Notes under the pieces: generated by a model
Database searches by the model: none
The model's input: only the letters and a program-made list of their open reading frames with translations
What the model was told of the DNA's origin: nothing
Part shown: piece after piece, positions 1 through 9,800 of the stretch
Position numbering within the stretch: the first letter of the stretch is position 1
Layout: each line of letters starts with the position of its first letter
Position numbers and translations under genes: made by a program
DNA from: Paramuribaculum sp.
GTDB taxonomy: Bacteria; Bacteroidota; Bacteroidia; Bacteroidales; Muribaculaceae
Direction of reading: 5' to 3'
DNA: 29,982 bases
Assembly (NCBI GenBank): GCA_009775605.1
Contig: VSPV01000013.1
Coordinates: 1 to 29,982 of the forward strand

Positions 1-4
1 TTTA

Positions 5-12
5 TATTTTTG
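5..12 (+). promoter_or_regulatory. Putative -7 promoter box for trpB2
   Basis: TATTTTTG matches the Bacteroidetes -7 consensus TAnnTTTG. A start about 4-5 bases downstream would give a leader near 70 bases before the trpB start. Any -33 element lies outside the window, so only half of the promoter can be judged. Confidence 0.45.
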
Positions 13-16
13 CATC

Positions 17-35
17 GGTGAAAAGTACTTTCACC
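17..35 (+). promoter_or_regulatory. Inverted repeat at the 5' end of the trpB2 leader
   Basis: GGTGAAA and TTTCACC form perfect 7-base arms around the loop AGTAC, placed directly at the predicted transcription start. It could be an operator or a 5'-stabilising mRNA hairpin. There is no T-run after it and no leader peptide rich in Trp codons is visible, so a classical attenuator is not supported. Confidence 0.3.
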
Positions 36-86
36 CAAAGGTAATTATTTTTTCTTAAAAACGTCAGTTTTTTAATTTTTTATGTC

Positions 87-1427
87 ATGAGCAACAAAAT
101 TAAGCGCTTCTTTCTTCCCGAATCGGAGATTCCGACACAATGGTATAACATTCAGGCCGATATGGTCAACAAACCTCTTCCACCGCTCAATCCGGCGACC
201 AAAGAGGTTTTAAAACCCGAGGACCTCTTCCCTATCTTCGCTGAAGAGCTTTGCCGTCAGGAATTCGACCAGACACACCGATGGATTGATATTCCGGAGG
301 AAGTACGCGATATGTATAAATATTATCGTTCCACCCCTCTTGTGCGTGCCTATGGTCTCGAAAAGGCATTAGGGACTCCCGCTCATATCTATTTTAAAAA
401 CGAGAGCGTGAGCCCGATGGGGTCCCATAAACTCAACTCGGCCATTCCACAGGCATACTACTGCAAACAGGAGGGTGTCAAAAATGTCACGACCGAGACT
501 GGTGCCGGACAATGGGGCGCCTCACTGGCTTACGCTGCAAAACTTTTTGGACTGGAGGCAGCTGTCTACCAGGTAAAGATTTCTTACGAACAGAAACCCT
601 ACCGGCGTAGTATCATGCAGACCTTCGGAGCGCAGGTCACTGCATCTCCCTCCATGAGCACGCGCGCGGGAAAAGATATTCTCACTGCCACGCCCTCCCA
701 TCAGGGCTCTCTCGGCACAGCCATTTCCGAAGCCATTGAGCTGGCCACCACTACTCCGAACTGCAAATACACCCTCGGTTCAGTTCTTTCCCATGTAACG
801 CTCCACCAGACCGTCATAGGCCTCGAGGCAGAGAAACAGATGAAAATGGCCGGAGAGTATCCTGATATAGTGATTGCTTGTTTCGGCGGCGGTTCCAACT
901 TCGGCGGCATGTCATTCCCTTTCCTGCGCCACAATATACTTGAAGGCAAGAAAACACGTTTCATCGCTGCCGAACCCGCTTCATGCCCCAAGCTTACCAA
1001 AGGTGAATTCCGTTATGACTTCGGCGATGAGGCCGGCTACACTCCCCTTTTGCCAATGTTTACGCTCGGACACAAGTTCACCCCCGCCAATATCCACGCC
1101 GGAGGCCTCCGCTACCACGGAGCAGGTGTAATAGTCTCACAGTTGCTTAAAGACAAACTTATTGAAGCCGTGGATATCCAGCAGATTGAGGCGTTCAATG
1201 CCGGAGTGATTTTCGCCCGCGCCGAAGGCATCATACCCGCGCCGGAATCATGCCATGCCATAGCCGCTACAATCAATGAGGCCAACAAATGCAAGGAGAC
1301 AGGAGAAGAGAAAGTCATACTGTTTAACCTTTCTGGCCACGGCCTTATCGACATGTCGGCCTACGATAATTATTTCGCAGGAAATCTCGTAAACTATTCT
1401 TACGAGCCGGGGGAAAACGCCAAATAA
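87..1427 (+). CDS. trpB: Tryptophan synthase beta chain, TrpB2 type
   Basis: A PLP enzyme that joins indole and L-serine to give L-tryptophan in the cytoplasm. The PLP lysine is K115 in the GSHKLN motif, E137 sits in TETGAGQW, and the phosphate-binding loop GGGSN is at 267-271. The 446-residue length and the long N-terminal extension before the catalytic domain fit the TrpB2 subfamily rather than the ~400-residue TrpB1 of classical trp operons. No trpA or other trp gene is nearby; TrpB2 enzymes are known to occur away from trp operons and are proposed to salvage indole. An ATG at 82 is followed at once by a TGA, so the start at 87 is the first usable one. The gene appears monocistronic, with its own promoter box and a strong terminator. 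Confidence 0.93.
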   Translation: MSNKIKRFFLPESEIPTQWYNIQADMVNKPLPPLNPATKEVLKPEDLFPIFAEELCRQEFDQTHRWIDIPEEVRDMYKYYRSTPLVRAYGLEKALGTPAHIYFKNESVSPMGSHKLNSAIPQAYYCKQEGVKNVTTETGAGQWGASLAYAAKLFGLEAAVYQVKISYEQKPYRRSIMQTFGAQVTASPSMSTRAGKDILTATPSHQGSLGTAISEAIELATTTPNCKYTLGSVLSHVTLHQTVIGLEAEKQMKMAGEYPDIVIACFGGGSNFGGMSFPFLRHNILEGKKTRFIAAEPASCPKLTKGEFRYDFGDEAGYTPLLPMFTLGHKFTPANIHAGGLRYHGAGVIVSQLLKDKLIEAVDIQQIEAFNAGVIFARAEGIIPAPESCHAIAATINEANKCKETGEEKVILFNLSGHGLIDMSAYDNYFAGNLVNYSYEPGENAK

Positions 1428-1454
1428 AGCCTCTCTCCAATCCTCACCATACAT

Positions 1455-1492
1455 ATAAAAGCCATAATCCGAAACGCGATTATGGCTTTTAT
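1455..1492 (+). terminator. Terminator after trpB2
   Basis: Perfect 15-base inverted repeat (arms 1455-1469 and 1478-1492) around an 8-base loop. The arms start with A-rich and end with T-rich sequence, so the hairpin could work in both directions. It separates trpB2 from hisS. Confidence 0.8.
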
Positions 1493-1505
1493 CATATTTA
1501 TCATG

Positions 1506-1513
1506 TAACTTTG
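1506..1513 (+). promoter_or_regulatory. -7 promoter box for hisS
   Basis: TAACTTTG matches TAnnTTTG and lies 32 bases before the hisS start codon, giving a predicted leader of roughly 28 bases. No clear TTTG lies 19-21 bases upstream; that region falls in the distal arm of the trpB2 terminator. Confidence 0.6.
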
Positions 1514-1545
1514 TAGACGCTTTGAATCGTATTTAGTTTTTGCTT

Positions 1546-2907
1546 ATGGCACAGAAACCATCCATCCCCAAAGGAACCCGCGATTTCGGCCCCGTAGAAA
1601 TGGCGAGACGCAATTATATTTTCGATACCATCCGTGAGGTTTTCAAACTTTACGGCTTTTCACAGATAGAAACCCCGGCGATGGAGAATCTCTCCACGCT
1701 TATGGGAAAATACGGAGAGGAAGGCGACAAACTTCTTTTCAAGATTCTTAACTCTGGAAATTGGCCTGCTTCCCTCGAGAATATAGACCTTCAGTCTGAA
1801 TCTATAGGTCACCTCACTTCCAAAATATCAGAAAAAGGGCTGCGATATGACCTTACGGTTCCTTTCGCCCGGTTTGTGGTTCAGCACCGTAACGAACTCA
1901 CGATGCCTTTCAAGCGCTATCAGATTCAGCCCGTGTGGCGTGCCGACCGTCCGCAAAAAGGCCGCTACCGCGAATTCTATCAGTGTGATGCCGATGTGGT
2001 CGGCTCTGACTCTCTCATAAATGAAATTGAGCTTATCTCTCTGATCGACGAGGTTTTCTCGCGTCTCGGCATAAACATCACCATCAAACTGAATAACCGT
2101 AAGGTGCTTTCAGGAATCGCCGAGCTCGTAGGGCAACCCGACAAACTCATAGACATCACGGTAGCTATTGACAAAATTGACAAAATAGGTATCGAGAATG
2201 TCAAAGCAGAGCTTTCCGAGCGTGGTATCAGCGAGGAATCCATTGAACGGCTTATTCCGATTCTTGAGATAAATGGTTCAACCCAGGAGCGGATTGCTGC
2301 CCTGAGTGAAATCCTCAAAGAAGTAGAGACGGGAGCTAAAGGCGTGGCCGAGCTTGAAGAAGTCATCTCAGGAATCAATAATCTCGGACTCAAGGCCAAC
2401 ATTGAACTTGATGTCTCGCTTGCCAGAGGACTGAACTACTATACCGGTACAATCATCGAGGTGAAAGCCAAGGATGTGGCAATAGGCAGCATTACCGGCG
2501 GCGGAAGATACGACAACCTTACCGGCGTATTCGGCATGCCGGGACTTTCAGGCGTGGGCATTTCATTCGGCGCCGACCGTATTTACGATGTACTGAACGC
2601 CCTTGATCTTTACCCGGATTCCGCCTCCGCCACAACACGGGTCATGTTCACGAATTTCGGCAAAAGCGAAGCCGATGTTTCCATGAAATACCTGAAGCTC
2701 TTCCGCGAAGCCGGCATAAGCGCCGAAATCTATCCAGACGCTGCCAAAATGAAAAAACAGATGCAGCGTGCCAACGACCTTGCCATACCTTTTGTGGCGA
2801 TAGTGGGAGAAGAAGAGATGAAACAGGGCCTTGTTACCCTCAAAAACATGGCTGACGGCTCTCAGAAAATGCTCACTGTCGACGACGCCATTGCCATGGT
2901 CAAATAA
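1546..2907 (+). CDS. hisS: Histidyl-tRNA synthetase
   Basis: Class II aminoacyl-tRNA synthetase that charges tRNA-His using ATP. From the ATG at 1546 the protein has 453 residues. It shows the LRYDLTVPFARF segment at 99-110, motif 2 around 124-150 including RYREFYQCDAD, the histidine-specific LARGLNYYTG at 292-301 and motif 3 with GGGRYD at 318-323, then a C-terminal anticodon-binding domain. A TTG two codons upstream at 1540 is in frame, but the ATG followed by AQKPSIPKGTRDF matches the usual family start. The gene has its own -7 box and no obvious terminator before the Fur-family gene. Confidence 0.96.
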   Translation: MAQKPSIPKGTRDFGPVEMARRNYIFDTIREVFKLYGFSQIETPAMENLSTLMGKYGEEGDKLLFKILNSGNWPASLENIDLQSESIGHLTSKISEKGLRYDLTVPFARFVVQHRNELTMPFKRYQIQPVWRADRPQKGRYREFYQCDADVVGSDSLINEIELISLIDEVFSRLGINITIKLNNRKVLSGIAELVGQPDKLIDITVAIDKIDKIGIENVKAELSERGISEESIERLIPILEINGSTQERIAALSEILKEVETGAKGVAELEEVISGINNLGLKANIELDVSLARGLNYYTGTIIEVKAKDVAIGSITGGGRYDNLTGVFGMPGLSGVGISFGADRIYDVLNALDLYPDSASATTRVMFTNFGKSEADVSMKYLKLFREAGISAEIYPDAAKMKKQMQRANDLAIPFVAIVGEEEMKQGLVTLKNMADGSQKMLTVDDAIAMVK

Positions 2908-2970
2908 AACGCAAGCCTCTATCGACTTCTGACCTAAAGGGAACAGCACGCCATTTATTTACCCTCCCTG

Positions 2971-3001
2971 ATTGATTATTTCCCTCGTTTTATTATCTTT
3001 G
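2971..3001 (+). promoter_or_regulatory. Promoter for the Fur-family gene (near-leaderless)
   Basis: The -7 box TATCTTTG is at 2994-3001, and a weak -33-like ATTG at 2971-2974 sits 19 bases upstream. Only 8 bases separate the box from the ATG at 3010, so the transcript would have a leader of about 4-5 bases or none. Confidence 0.6.
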
Positions 3002-3009
3002 TAGGCGAA

Positions 3010-3486
3010 ATGAGCGATGATAGACAAATAAATGCCGCCGTTGCGACTTTTTCGCGTTTTCTTGAAGAAAACGGATTGCGGAAAACTCCTGAACGTTTTG
3101 CCATCCTTGACAAGGCGTTTTCCCTCAACAGCCATTTTTCGATTGATGCGCTATATCACGCCGTAGTTGATTCCGGGTACCATGTTTCCCGCACAACCAT
3201 CTACAATACTGTGGAAGTTCTGGTGAGCGCGGGAATTCTCCTGCGGCACAACTTCGCCAACCAGCCGGCACAGTACGAAAGAATCTCCGGAGTCACCGGC
3301 CATCATCATCTCATTTGTAACCGCTGTGGAAAAATCCGTGAAATACGCGACCCCGAAATTGACTCCCTCCTGTCGTCGCGCCATTTCGGAACATTTTCTC
3401 CCCTCCGGTCCGAACTGAACATCTACGGTCTGTGCTCCCATTGCCAGAAACTCGCAAAAAAAGATTTAACAAAAGTCACCAAATAA
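3010..3486 (+). CDS. Fur-family metalloregulator
   Basis: A 158-residue DNA-binding repressor of the Fur/PerR/Zur superfamily. The winged-helix recognition segment is around residues 60-77 (SRTTIYNTVEVL). The dimerisation domain carries the HHH cluster at 98-100 and two CxxC pairs, C103/C106 and C142/C145, typical of a structural zinc site. Whether it senses iron, zinc or peroxide cannot be told from sequence. It lies 22 bases upstream of purA in the same direction, so the two may be cotranscribed, although no functional link is obvious. Confidence 0.9.
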   Translation: MSDDRQINAAVATFSRFLEENGLRKTPERFAILDKAFSLNSHFSIDALYHAVVDSGYHVSRTTIYNTVEVLVSAGILLRHNFANQPAQYERISGVTGHHHLICNRCGKIREIRDPEIDSLLSSRHFGTFSPLRSELNIYGLCSHCQKLAKKDLTKVTK

Positions 3487-3508
3487 TTTTCTATCAGATT
3501 CAGTAATC

Positions 3509-4789
3509 ATGAAAGTCGACGTATTATTAGGCCTCCAGTGGGGCGATGAAGGAAAAGGTAAAGTAGTTGACGTACTTACACCCCGTTACGACATCGTAGC
3601 ACGTTTTCAGGGAGGCCCGAATGCCGGTCATACTCTCGAATTTGAAGGTAAAAAATATGTGCTCCGCTCCATTCCATCCGGAGTATTCCAGAGCGTACGC
3701 GCCAATGTGATAGGCAATGGCGTGGTACTTGACCCTGTGCTTTTCAAACAGGAAGCCGAGGAGCTTATTAAGTCAGGTGTAGACCTTCGCAAGATTCTTA
3801 AGATTTCCAAGAAACTCAACCTGATTATGCCTACCCATCGCCTGCTCGATGCCGCAAACGAAAAGGCCAAAGGAGGCGCAAAGATAGGTACCACCGGCAA
3901 AGGCATCGGCCCTACCTACACCGACAAAGTTTCCCGCAACGGCCTTCGCCTCGGCGACACTCTCCATAACTTCCCCGCAAAATATGAAGCAGCCCGCAAT
4001 CGCCACATAGCCATGCTCAAGGCTCTTGACAGCGAACCCGATACTGTCGCGCTTACCGAAATGGAGGCCAAATGGCTTGACGCTGTGGAGTATCTCAAGA
4101 CGTTTGATCTGATTGATTCTGAATTCTTCATCAACAAGGCTCTTGAGAATGGAGAATCCGTTCTCTGCGAGGGAGCCCAGGGCACCATGCTCGACGTTGA
4201 TTTCGGTTCATATCCCTTTGTGACATCATCCAACACCATCACTGCCGGCGCTTGCTCCGGACTTGGAGTCGCCCCGAATAAAATCGGAGACGTTTTCGGC
4301 ATTTTCAAGGCTTATTGCACCCGCGTAGGTAGCGGACCCTTCCCCACCGAGCTGTTCGATGAAACAGGAAAGACCATTCGTGACCTTGGCCACGAATACG
4401 GTGCGGTGACCGGCCGTGAACGCCGTTGCGGCTGGATTGATCTTGTGGCTCTCCGCTATGCCATCATGCTCAACGGAGTTACTAAACTCATCATGATGAA
4501 GAGCGATGTGCTCGACTCATTCGATGAGGTCAAGGCCTGCGTGGCTTACGAGATTGACGGAAAGAGAACCGAAGATTTCCCCTTCTCCATCGATGAAGAA
4601 ACCATCAAACCTGTTTACGTCACACTTCCCGGATGGAAAACCGATATGACAGGAATGAAGTCAACCCAGGAATTCCCCGAGGCATTCAATAACTATATCG
4701 ATTTCCTCGAGAAAGAACTCAAAACGCCAATCTACATCGTTTCAATCGGTCCGGACCGCGAGCAGACAATCATCCGCAAACCGCTCTGA
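3509..4789 (+). CDS. purA: Adenylosuccinate synthetase
   Basis: Catalyses the GTP-dependent condensation of IMP with aspartate to adenylosuccinate, the first committed step from IMP to AMP. The 426-residue length is normal. The N-terminal GDEGKGK at 12-18 holds the catalytic D13, and H41 lies in GGPNAGHT, both at the same positions as in the E. coli enzyme. The IMP-loop motif GTTGKGIGPTY and the C-terminal GTP-binding region are present. No promoter box is evident in the 22 bases after the Fur-family gene, which suggests cotranscription with it. Confidence 0.97.
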   Translation: MKVDVLLGLQWGDEGKGKVVDVLTPRYDIVARFQGGPNAGHTLEFEGKKYVLRSIPSGVFQSVRANVIGNGVVLDPVLFKQEAEELIKSGVDLRKILKISKKLNLIMPTHRLLDAANEKAKGGAKIGTTGKGIGPTYTDKVSRNGLRLGDTLHNFPAKYEAARNRHIAMLKALDSEPDTVALTEMEAKWLDAVEYLKTFDLIDSEFFINKALENGESVLCEGAQGTMLDVDFGSYPFVTSSNTITAGACSGLGVAPNKIGDVFGIFKAYCTRVGSGPFPTELFDETGKTIRDLGHEYGAVTGRERRCGWIDLVALRYAIMLNGVTKLIMMKSDVLDSFDEVKACVAYEIDGKRTEDFPFSIDEETIKPVYVTLPGWKTDMTGMKSTQEFPEAFNNYIDFLEKELKTPIYIVSIGPDREQTIIRKPL

Positions 4790-4844
4790 TTGCCTCGCTC
4801 CCAGACTATCTCTATACCTTAAATCTCACCTGAAAAAACTCTTT

Positions 4845-6089
4845 ATGGCAAAAGTAAAACCGTTTAAAGGTGTGCGTCCGCCACGCCAGTTTGTCACCGA
4901 CGTGGCCTCGCGCCCTTACGATGTTCTTGACTCGAAAGAAGCCCGAAAGGAAGCTGAGGGCAATCCTAAGTCGCTCTATCACATCATAAAGCCTGAGATT
5001 GATTTCGGGCCTGACGTGGATGAGCACGATCCGCAGGTCTACGGAAAAGCCGTGGAGAATTTCAGGCTTTTCCAGGACAACGGATGGCTTGTCCAGGATC
5101 AGGAAGACCATTACTATATTTACGCGCAGACCATGGACGGCCGCACGCAGTATGGTATAGTGGTAGCAGCCTGGGTAAACGACTACATGGAGGGACGGAT
5201 AAAAAAGCATGAGCTTACCCGTCGCGACAAAGAGGAAGACCGCATGAAGCATGTGCGGGTCAACGATGCCAACATTGAGCCAGTGTTTTTTGCGTTCCCC
5301 GATAACGAAAGTCTCCAACAGATAATCGATACGGTTACCGCAGGAGAACCGGAATATGACTTTGTGGCTCCCGACGGATTCGGCCATACATTCTGGGTTG
5401 TGAACGAACCGGAATTAATAGCCGCCATCACAGAAGAATTTGATAAAATACCCTACCTGTATATTGCCGACGGGCACCATCGTTCTGCCGCAGCGGCGCT
5501 TGTGGGTGATGAGAAAGCCAAATCGAACCCCAACCATAAAGGCGACGAGGAATATAACTACTTTCTGGCCGTAGCTTTCCCGGCATCCCATCTGAGAATC
5601 ATTGACTATAACCGTGTGGTCAGAGACCTCAACGGCCTTACCCCCGAAGAGTTTCTGGTGCGCCTAACCAATGACTTCATAGTCGAGAAAAAAGGGAAAG
5701 AAATCTATAAGCCTTCCCGTCTCCACAACTTTTCGCTCTATTTAGACGGCGATTGGTATTCTCTTACTCCACGCGAGGGGCGATACGATGACAACGACCC
5801 TATAGGAGTGCTCGACGTGACCATATCAAGTGACCTTATTCTCCGCGACATTCTCGGCATCACCGATTTAAGAAGCGACAAGCGCATAGACTTCGTGGGC
5901 GGAATCCGAGGTCTCGGAGAGCTCTCCCGCCGCGTTGATTCCGGCGAAATGAAAATGGCCCTTGCTCTTTACCCCGTTTCCATGAAACAGCTGATGGATA
6001 TTGCCGACAGCGGTAATATCATGCCCCCGAAAACCACATGGTTTGAGCCCAAATTACGCTCCGGTCTGGTAATCCATAAGCTATCCTGA
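4845..6089 (+). CDS. DUF1015 family protein (possible SerK-like kinase fold)
   Basis: A 414-residue cytoplasmic protein recognised by its start (KPFKGVRPP, then SRPYDVL) as DUF1015. The motif DGHHRSAAA at 209-217 resembles the DGHHR signature of the ParB/sulfiredoxin-like fold that includes free-serine kinases such as SbnI and SerK, so a nucleotide-dependent role in serine metabolism is possible but not shown. I recall DUF1015 genes beside serC/serA in other Bacteroidales; here the upstream neighbour is purA, 55 bases away. No promoter box is visible in that gap. The next reading frame begins right after its TGA stop and in the same frame. Confidence 0.75.
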   Translation: MAKVKPFKGVRPPRQFVTDVASRPYDVLDSKEARKEAEGNPKSLYHIIKPEIDFGPDVDEHDPQVYGKAVENFRLFQDNGWLVQDQEDHYYIYAQTMDGRTQYGIVVAAWVNDYMEGRIKKHELTRRDKEEDRMKHVRVNDANIEPVFFAFPDNESLQQIIDTVTAGEPEYDFVAPDGFGHTFWVVNEPELIAAITEEFDKIPYLYIADGHHRSAAAALVGDEKAKSNPNHKGDEEYNYFLAVAFPASHLRIIDYNRVVRDLNGLTPEEFLVRLTNDFIVEKKGKEIYKPSRLHNFSLYLDGDWYSLTPREGRYDDNDPIGVLDVTISSDLILRDILGITDLRSDKRIDFVGGIRGLGELSRRVDSGEMKMALALYPVSMKQLMDIADSGNIMPPKTTWFEPKLRSGLVIHKLS

Positions 6090-6092
6090 GAA

Positions 6093-6698
6093 TTGGCGGT
6101 CTTTGAATCGACACCCTTCCGGCTCACATCCTCGGTATACTTTCGGATTGCAGTCAGGCAAAAGCTTCCCAAGGTCGCTTTGTCACTTGCACTGCCATTC
6201 CTGATTCTGTTGGTAGTGGGAGTCATTTTTGACTCCCGGATGCTTTTCATAGCATTGATGATACCATTCATCTTCGCCCCGGTTGTGATGAGCCATATCT
6301 ATTATTCCACGCTACTTCAGCCGGAAGCCCGGCGCGCGCTCTCTTTACAGAAAGTTATTCTGGAACCGGGCAAAAGTATGACTTTAGTTTTTCTCAGGAA
6401 AGAGAAGCAAAGCTATGACTCAGGCCTTACCGGTGACAAAACGGAAGAATCGTCCCTCACATCAGAAACTTCCCAAGTCTCAATCCGTAAAGGGAATGCT
6501 TCAGTCATAAAAGATGAAGAGCTGGAAATAATAGGAGAAGCAACCTACAACTGGAACCGCGTATCAGAAATATCTCTGTTTTCACGCAACTTGGTTATAG
6601 AACTTATTGACATATCTCTGCCCGTAGTGATACCGCTTTCATCCATGCCGGCCGATTTCGACCCCTATAGCATTGAAACTGTTGCCGGAAAGAAATGA
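6093..6698 (+). CDS. Hypothetical membrane protein, two N-terminal helices
   Basis: I do not recognise this protein. From the TTG at 6093 it has 201 residues with two hydrophobic segments at about 28-47 and 49-70, then a ~130-residue soluble C-terminal part rich in charged residues and serine (105-135), ending in a beta-rich stretch that could be PH-like. No ATG is available before the first helix. The TTG lies 3 bases after the DUF1015 TGA and in the same frame, so translation may depend on reinitiation from the upstream gene. A fusion made by stop-codon readthrough is formally possible. Topology suggests an inner-membrane hairpin with a cytoplasmic domain. Confidence 0.6.
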   Translation: MAVFESTPFRLTSSVYFRIAVRQKLPKVALSLALPFLILLVVGVIFDSRMLFIALMIPFIFAPVVMSHIYYSTLLQPEARRALSLQKVILEPGKSMTLVFLRKEKQSYDSGLTGDKTEESSLTSETSQVSIRKGNASVIKDEELEIIGEATYNWNRVSEISLFSRNLVIELIDISLPVVIPLSSMPADFDPYSIETVAGKK

Positions 6699-6713
6699 GA
6701 ATTACGATAACGC

Positions 6714-6744
6714 TTTGCGTCATAAATAAAAATCCGTAAATTTG
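6714..6744 (+). promoter_or_regulatory. Promoter for purL
   Basis: TTTG at 6714-6717 and TAAATTTG at 6737-6744 are separated by 19 bases, a near-ideal Bacteroidetes sigma-ABfr promoter. The predicted leader to the purL ATG at 6801 is about 50 bases, A/T- and C-rich, without a Shine-Dalgarno sequence or an obvious riboswitch fold. Confidence 0.75.
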
Positions 6745-6800
6745 CAGCGACTTTTTGTCAATCAAACCTTCATTTTCACTTTTCATCATACTGTCAGATA

Positions 6801-9800
6801 ATGGTTGTATACTTTAAGAAAGGTGCCACCACGGTTTATGCCGTTGAGACCGACCATAAGTTTTCTTCAGAAGAGAATGAAAAACTGTCATGGTTGTTCG
6901 GGGGCGCCACACCTCTCGTGTCCACTTCCATAAAGGGCCGTTTCATAGGTCCCCGTAAAGAAATGATTACTCCGTGGAGCACAAATGCTGTAGAGATTAC
7001 CCAGAACATGGGTCTCCAGGGAATAACACGCATAGAGCAGTTCAATCTCACACGCGACGACGAACCTAAGTTCGACCGGATGCTGTTCCGCCTTTATGAT
7101 GGTCTGAACTCGAAGGTATTCCATGTTGACCGTAAGCCCGATCCTATCGTACACATTGACGACATCACGGTTTACAACCGCACCGAAGGCCTTGCCCTCA
7201 GCCAGGAAGAAGAGCAGTATCTCAGGGAACTTGCCGAAAAACTCGGACGCCCGCTTACCGACAGCGAGGTGTTCGGTTTCTCTCAGGTTAACTCCGAGCA
7301 CTGCCGCCATAAGATTTTCAACGGAACATTTATTATTGACGGAGAGGAGAAACCCATGTCCCTCTTCAAATTGATAAAGAAGACCTCACAGGTCAACCCC
7401 AACGGCCTCGTTTCGGCCTATAAAGACAATGTGGCATTTATCGAAGGCCCGAAAGTCGAGCAGTTCTACCCTACTCATCCCGAACGCCCCGACTACTTCG
7501 ACGTCAAGGAAATTGACACGGTTATCTCGCTCAAGGCCGAGACCCACAACTTCCCCACTACCGTGGAACCGTTCAACGGCGCAGCCACGGGCACAGGCGG
7601 TGAAATTCGCGACCGTCTGGGCGGAGGCAAGGCCTCTCTGCCTATAGCCGGAACCGCGGTTTATATGACCTCATATCCCCGCCTCTCACCTGAGCACCGC
7701 TGGGAACTGATGTCAAATCCGCGTGTATGGCTCTATCAGACACCGTCCGACATCCTCATCAAGGCATCCAACGGAGCCTCCGACTTCGGAAACAAGTTCG
7801 GTCAGCCCCTTATCTGCGGCTCTCTCCTCACATTTGAGCACGACGAAAACGGCCGCATGTATGCCTACGACAAGGTGATAATGCTTGCCGGAGGTGTAGG
7901 CTTTGCAGCAAAAAAAGATGCTATAAAGGGCACCCCCGTTCCCGGTCAGGACGTAGTGGTGATGGGAGGCGACAATTACCGCATCGGCATGGGAGGCGGC
8001 GCTGTCTCATCTGTCGAGACCGGTGTGTACGACAACTCCATTGAGCTGAATGCCATTCAGCGCGCCAACCCCGAGATGCAGAAACGCGTCTCGAACGTTA
8101 TCCGCGCTCTTGCTGAAAGCGACAGCAACCCCATAGTCTCCATCCACGACCACGGCGCGGGAGGACACCTTAACGCCCTTTCCGAACTTGTAGAGGCAAC
8201 CGGTGGAGAAATCGACCTCAATTCACTTCCTGTAGGCGACTCCACCCTCTCAGCAAAAGAAATTGTGGGCAACGAAAGCCAGGAGCGCATGGGCATGGTA
8301 ATCAACTCCGCCGATATCGAATATGTCAACACCATCGCTGAACGCGAACGTGCCCCCATGTATGTTGTCGGAAAAACCACCGGCGACGACCGTTTCGTAT
8401 TCCGTCAGTCCGACGGCGTGAAGCCCATCGATCTCGGCATGGCCGATATGTTCGGCAACTCCCCCAAGACCGTCATGACCGATTCAACGGTTGAAATCAA
8501 ATATGCCGATCCCGTTTACGACGAAGCTAAAATCAACGATTATCTCCGCGATGTGCTCTCGCTTGAAGCTGTAGCGTGCAAAGACTGGCTTACCAACAAG
8601 GTTGACCGTTCGGTTACCGGCAAGATTGCCCGTCAGCAATGCCAGGGCGAAATACAGCTGCCGCTGAGCGACTGCGGCGCTGTAGCTCTCGACTACAATG
8701 GCCGCAACGGTATTGCCACTTCTATAGGCCATGCTCCCCAGGTAGCGCTGGTTGACTCTGCCGCCGGTTCGGTTATGGCAGTGGCCGAGTCGCTCACAAA
8801 CATTGTAGGCGCCCCGCTTACAAACGGTCTCAGCTCTGTCTCGCTTTCGGCCAACTGGATGTGGCCCTGCAAAAATCCCGGCGAGGACGCCGCTCTTTAC
8901 CGCGCCGTCGAGGCCTGCAGCGATTTCGCATGCGCCCTCGGAATCAACATTCCCACCGGAAAGGATTCTCTTTCCATGACCCAGAAATATGGCGAGGACA
9001 AGGTCTTTGCTCCCGGCACTGTGATTATATCGGCTGCCGGAGGCGTATCCAATGTCCGTAAGATAGTTTCTCCTGTCATACGCAATGTAAAGAAATCTTC
9101 ACTTTATCGGGTGGATTTCTCCGGTTGCTCTCTCCGACTTGGCGGCTCTGCGCTGAACCAGGCCCTTAATGCCCTCGGAGCAAGTGTGCCCACCGTCGCT
9201 TCGGCTGAGAAATTCGCTGCTGCGTTCAATGCTGTCCAGAAGCTCGTGAAACGAGGCTCGATTCTCGCCCTTCACGACATAAGCGCCGGCGGTATGATTA
9301 CAGCGTTGCTTGAAATGACTTTTGCCAATGTGAACGGAGGTCTGGAAATCAGCACTGAATCCTTCACCAAAAACGGTGAAAATGATATCCTCAAGATTCT
9401 TTTCGCCGAGAACCCTGCCGTCCTCATGCAGATTGCCGACGATAAGGCAGAATCAGCCCTTAAGCTTCTCACAGAAGCAGGCGTAGAGGTTGCCAAGATC
9501 GGTCGTCCTACCGAGACAAGAACCGTTACGGTCAATCACTCCGGCAACGTATTCAATTTCGATATAGACGCTCTGAGAGACGTATGGTTCCGTACATCCT
9601 ACCTTCTTGACCGGCTCCAGAGCGGTGAGAAATGCGCTGAGCTCCGCTATTCCAACTTCAGCAAACAGCCCATCCGCTATCGCATTCCGGCATCCTTCAA
9701 CGGCAAGCTCGCTTCGCGCGGACTCGCTCTCGGACGTCACAAGACTAAGGGACCCCGCGCGGCGATCATCCGCGAAAAGGGTGTGAACGGCGACCGTGAG

